IMG/VR virus record: IMGVR_UViG_3300024265_000060 | Coordinates: 1 to 55,716 of that record | DNA length: 55,716 bases | Reading direction: 5' to 3' (one strand) | DNA from: a virus | Shown here: positions 55,146-55,716 of the stretch, piece by piece | Layout: the number at the start of each line of letters is the position of its first letter | Position numbering within the stretch: the stretch's first letter is position 1 | The notes under the pieces: model-generated | Database searches by the model: none | Told to the model about the DNA's origin: nothing | What the model saw: only the letters and a program-made list of their open reading frames with translations | Translations under genes and position numbers: made by a program

Positions 55146-55604
55146 ATGGCGTTGCCAATTGACATGAGTACGGTGAGTGCTGCGGACAAGTATCCGGAGG
55201 GTAGGTTTCGGGTGAGGGTCTTGTCGGCGGAGGTCAGGCCAAAGGATGCAGAGATTAATGACCAGTGCGAGGTTGTTGGGCAGGTTACGGAGAAAGGGAC
55301 GCAGAAGTATTGTGGATTGTCAGTGGGGTTTCGGTACATCGAGCATCCGAGCAATTACACCGTGGATGAGAATGGGAAAGATCTGAGCATGGTGGGTCGG
55401 ACGCGGTTTCAGTTCTTCTCGATGCATCCAAAGATGATCAAGCATGTGAAGAGGATGTTTGTTGCTGCGGGTATTGAGGGGAGTGATGAGCAGGAGCTGG
55501 TTGGGCAGGAGATTGATATTGTGAGTGAGGATCAGGTGGATAATAGGGAACCTGATGGTCCGAAGGAGAGTAAGGTTACGAGGACTATGGTTGCGATGGG
55601 ATAG
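55146..55604 (+). CDS. Possible single-stranded-DNA-binding protein
   Basis: The product has 152 residues. Beta-rich middle with RFRVRVLSAEVRP and TRFQFFSM, and an acidic to polar end (DREPDGPKESKV type). Position after a Sak4-like ATPase is typical for phage DUF669/ssDNA-binding genes. Assigned by context. GGAG-type site upstream. Confidence 0.5.
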   Translation: MALPIDMSTVSAADKYPEGRFRVRVLSAEVRPKDAEINDQCEVVGQVTEKGTQKYCGLSVGFRYIEHPSNYTVDENGKDLSMVGRTRFQFFSMHPKMIKHVKRMFVAAGIEGSDEQELVGQEIDIVSEDQVDNREPDGPKESKVTRTMVAMG

Positions 55605-55628
55605 TTCACCATAAATCCCACAGGTGAA
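55605..55628 (+). terminator. Hairpin after last gene
   Basis: TTCACC (55605-55610) and GGTGAA (55623-55628) form a 6-bp stem right after the stop of the last gene. No T run follows, so termination is doubtful. Confidence 0.35.
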
Positions 55629-55646
55629 CCAGCAGGGGCGCGTCTG

Positions 55647-55699
55647 CTGCGAACAACGCGTGATTTTCTCAGATGGGGGTGATGCTAATAAACCTCGAA
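55647..55699. repeat. Terminal direct repeat, right copy
   Basis: This is an exact copy of bases 8-60. Its upstream flank (CGCGTCTG) lacks the left arm of the first hairpin, and the downstream bases show the inverted loop. Confidence 0.95.
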
Positions 55700-55716
55700 G
55701 TTTAAGTCGTTCGAGG
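55693..55716. repeat. Hairpin with inverted loop (right)
   Basis: CCTCGAA and TTCGAGG flank GTTTAAGTCG, the reverse complement of the loop at 61-70. The window ends exactly at the end of this hairpin. Confidence 0.85.

Noticed and set aside
1-55716. CRISPR array, integrase or phage RNA polymerase
   Set aside because: No regular spaced repeats and no frame with integrase or single-subunit RNA polymerase motifs were seen.

Overview
The window looks like a nearly complete, probably circularly permuted or circular genome of a short-tailed (podovirus-like) double-stranded DNA bacteriophage from an uncultured bacterium. The evidence is a full virion set on one strand: terminase, portal, scaffold, HK97-like capsid protein, P22/T7-type head-tail adaptor and tail protein, and three large ejection-type proteins. 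There is no tail tube, sheath or tape-measure gene. A 53-base direct repeat joins the two ends (8-60 and 55647-55699). The host is a bacterium with a normal anti-Shine-Dalgarno: AGGAGG-type sites precede most genes, and the site before 49137 matches the 16S 3' tail over about 11 bases. I saw no tRNA, rRNA, CRISPR array, integrase or phage RNA polymerase.

Layout. Two long transcription units diverge from a gene-poor region at 41.2-41.56 kb and, on a circle, meet at 9.9-10.2 kb, where the last genes overlap tail to tail. The leftward unit (41.2 down to 9.9 kb) runs: small terminase-region genes, terminase, portal, scaffold, capsid, head-completion genes, adaptor, receptor-binding or beta-helix proteins with an endolysin among them, tail and ejection proteins, then a small lysis-like membrane cluster plus an exonuclease. 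The rightward unit starts at 41.56 kb with many very small genes, several intergenic folded-RNA candidates, a Fic protein and an RNA ligase. It continues with an amidoligase plus class II glutamine amidotransferase pair (49.6-51.4 kb) and recombination genes (Cas4/RecB-like nuclease, RecA-like ATPase, a possible ssDNA-binding protein) up to 55.6 kb. Across the repeat it resumes at 0.24 kb with a chain of stop-start overlapping Cys-rich mini-genes, then a uracil-DNA-glycosylase-like protein, a GroES-like co-chaperonin, family A DNA polymerase and a DUF3987-type ATPase.

Working together. Polymerase, DUF3987 ATPase, nuclease, ATPase and ssDNA-binding candidate form a replication/recombination module split only by the arbitrary window ends. 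A ribbon-helix-helix pair on the opposite strand at 48.0-48.6 kb is the one obvious regulator. The amidoligase, its Cys2 amidotransferase neighbour and a small protein with a very strong ribosome site look like a peptide- or protein-modifying cassette, and this is the most likely new system here. Other points of interest are a sigma-region-4-like helix-turn-helix and an HExxH motif inside the 2375-residue virion protein, a recurring habit of running low-complexity gene tails through the next gene in another frame, and the inverted hairpin loop that distinguishes the two window ends. All functional calls rest on motif reading by eye, with no database search.
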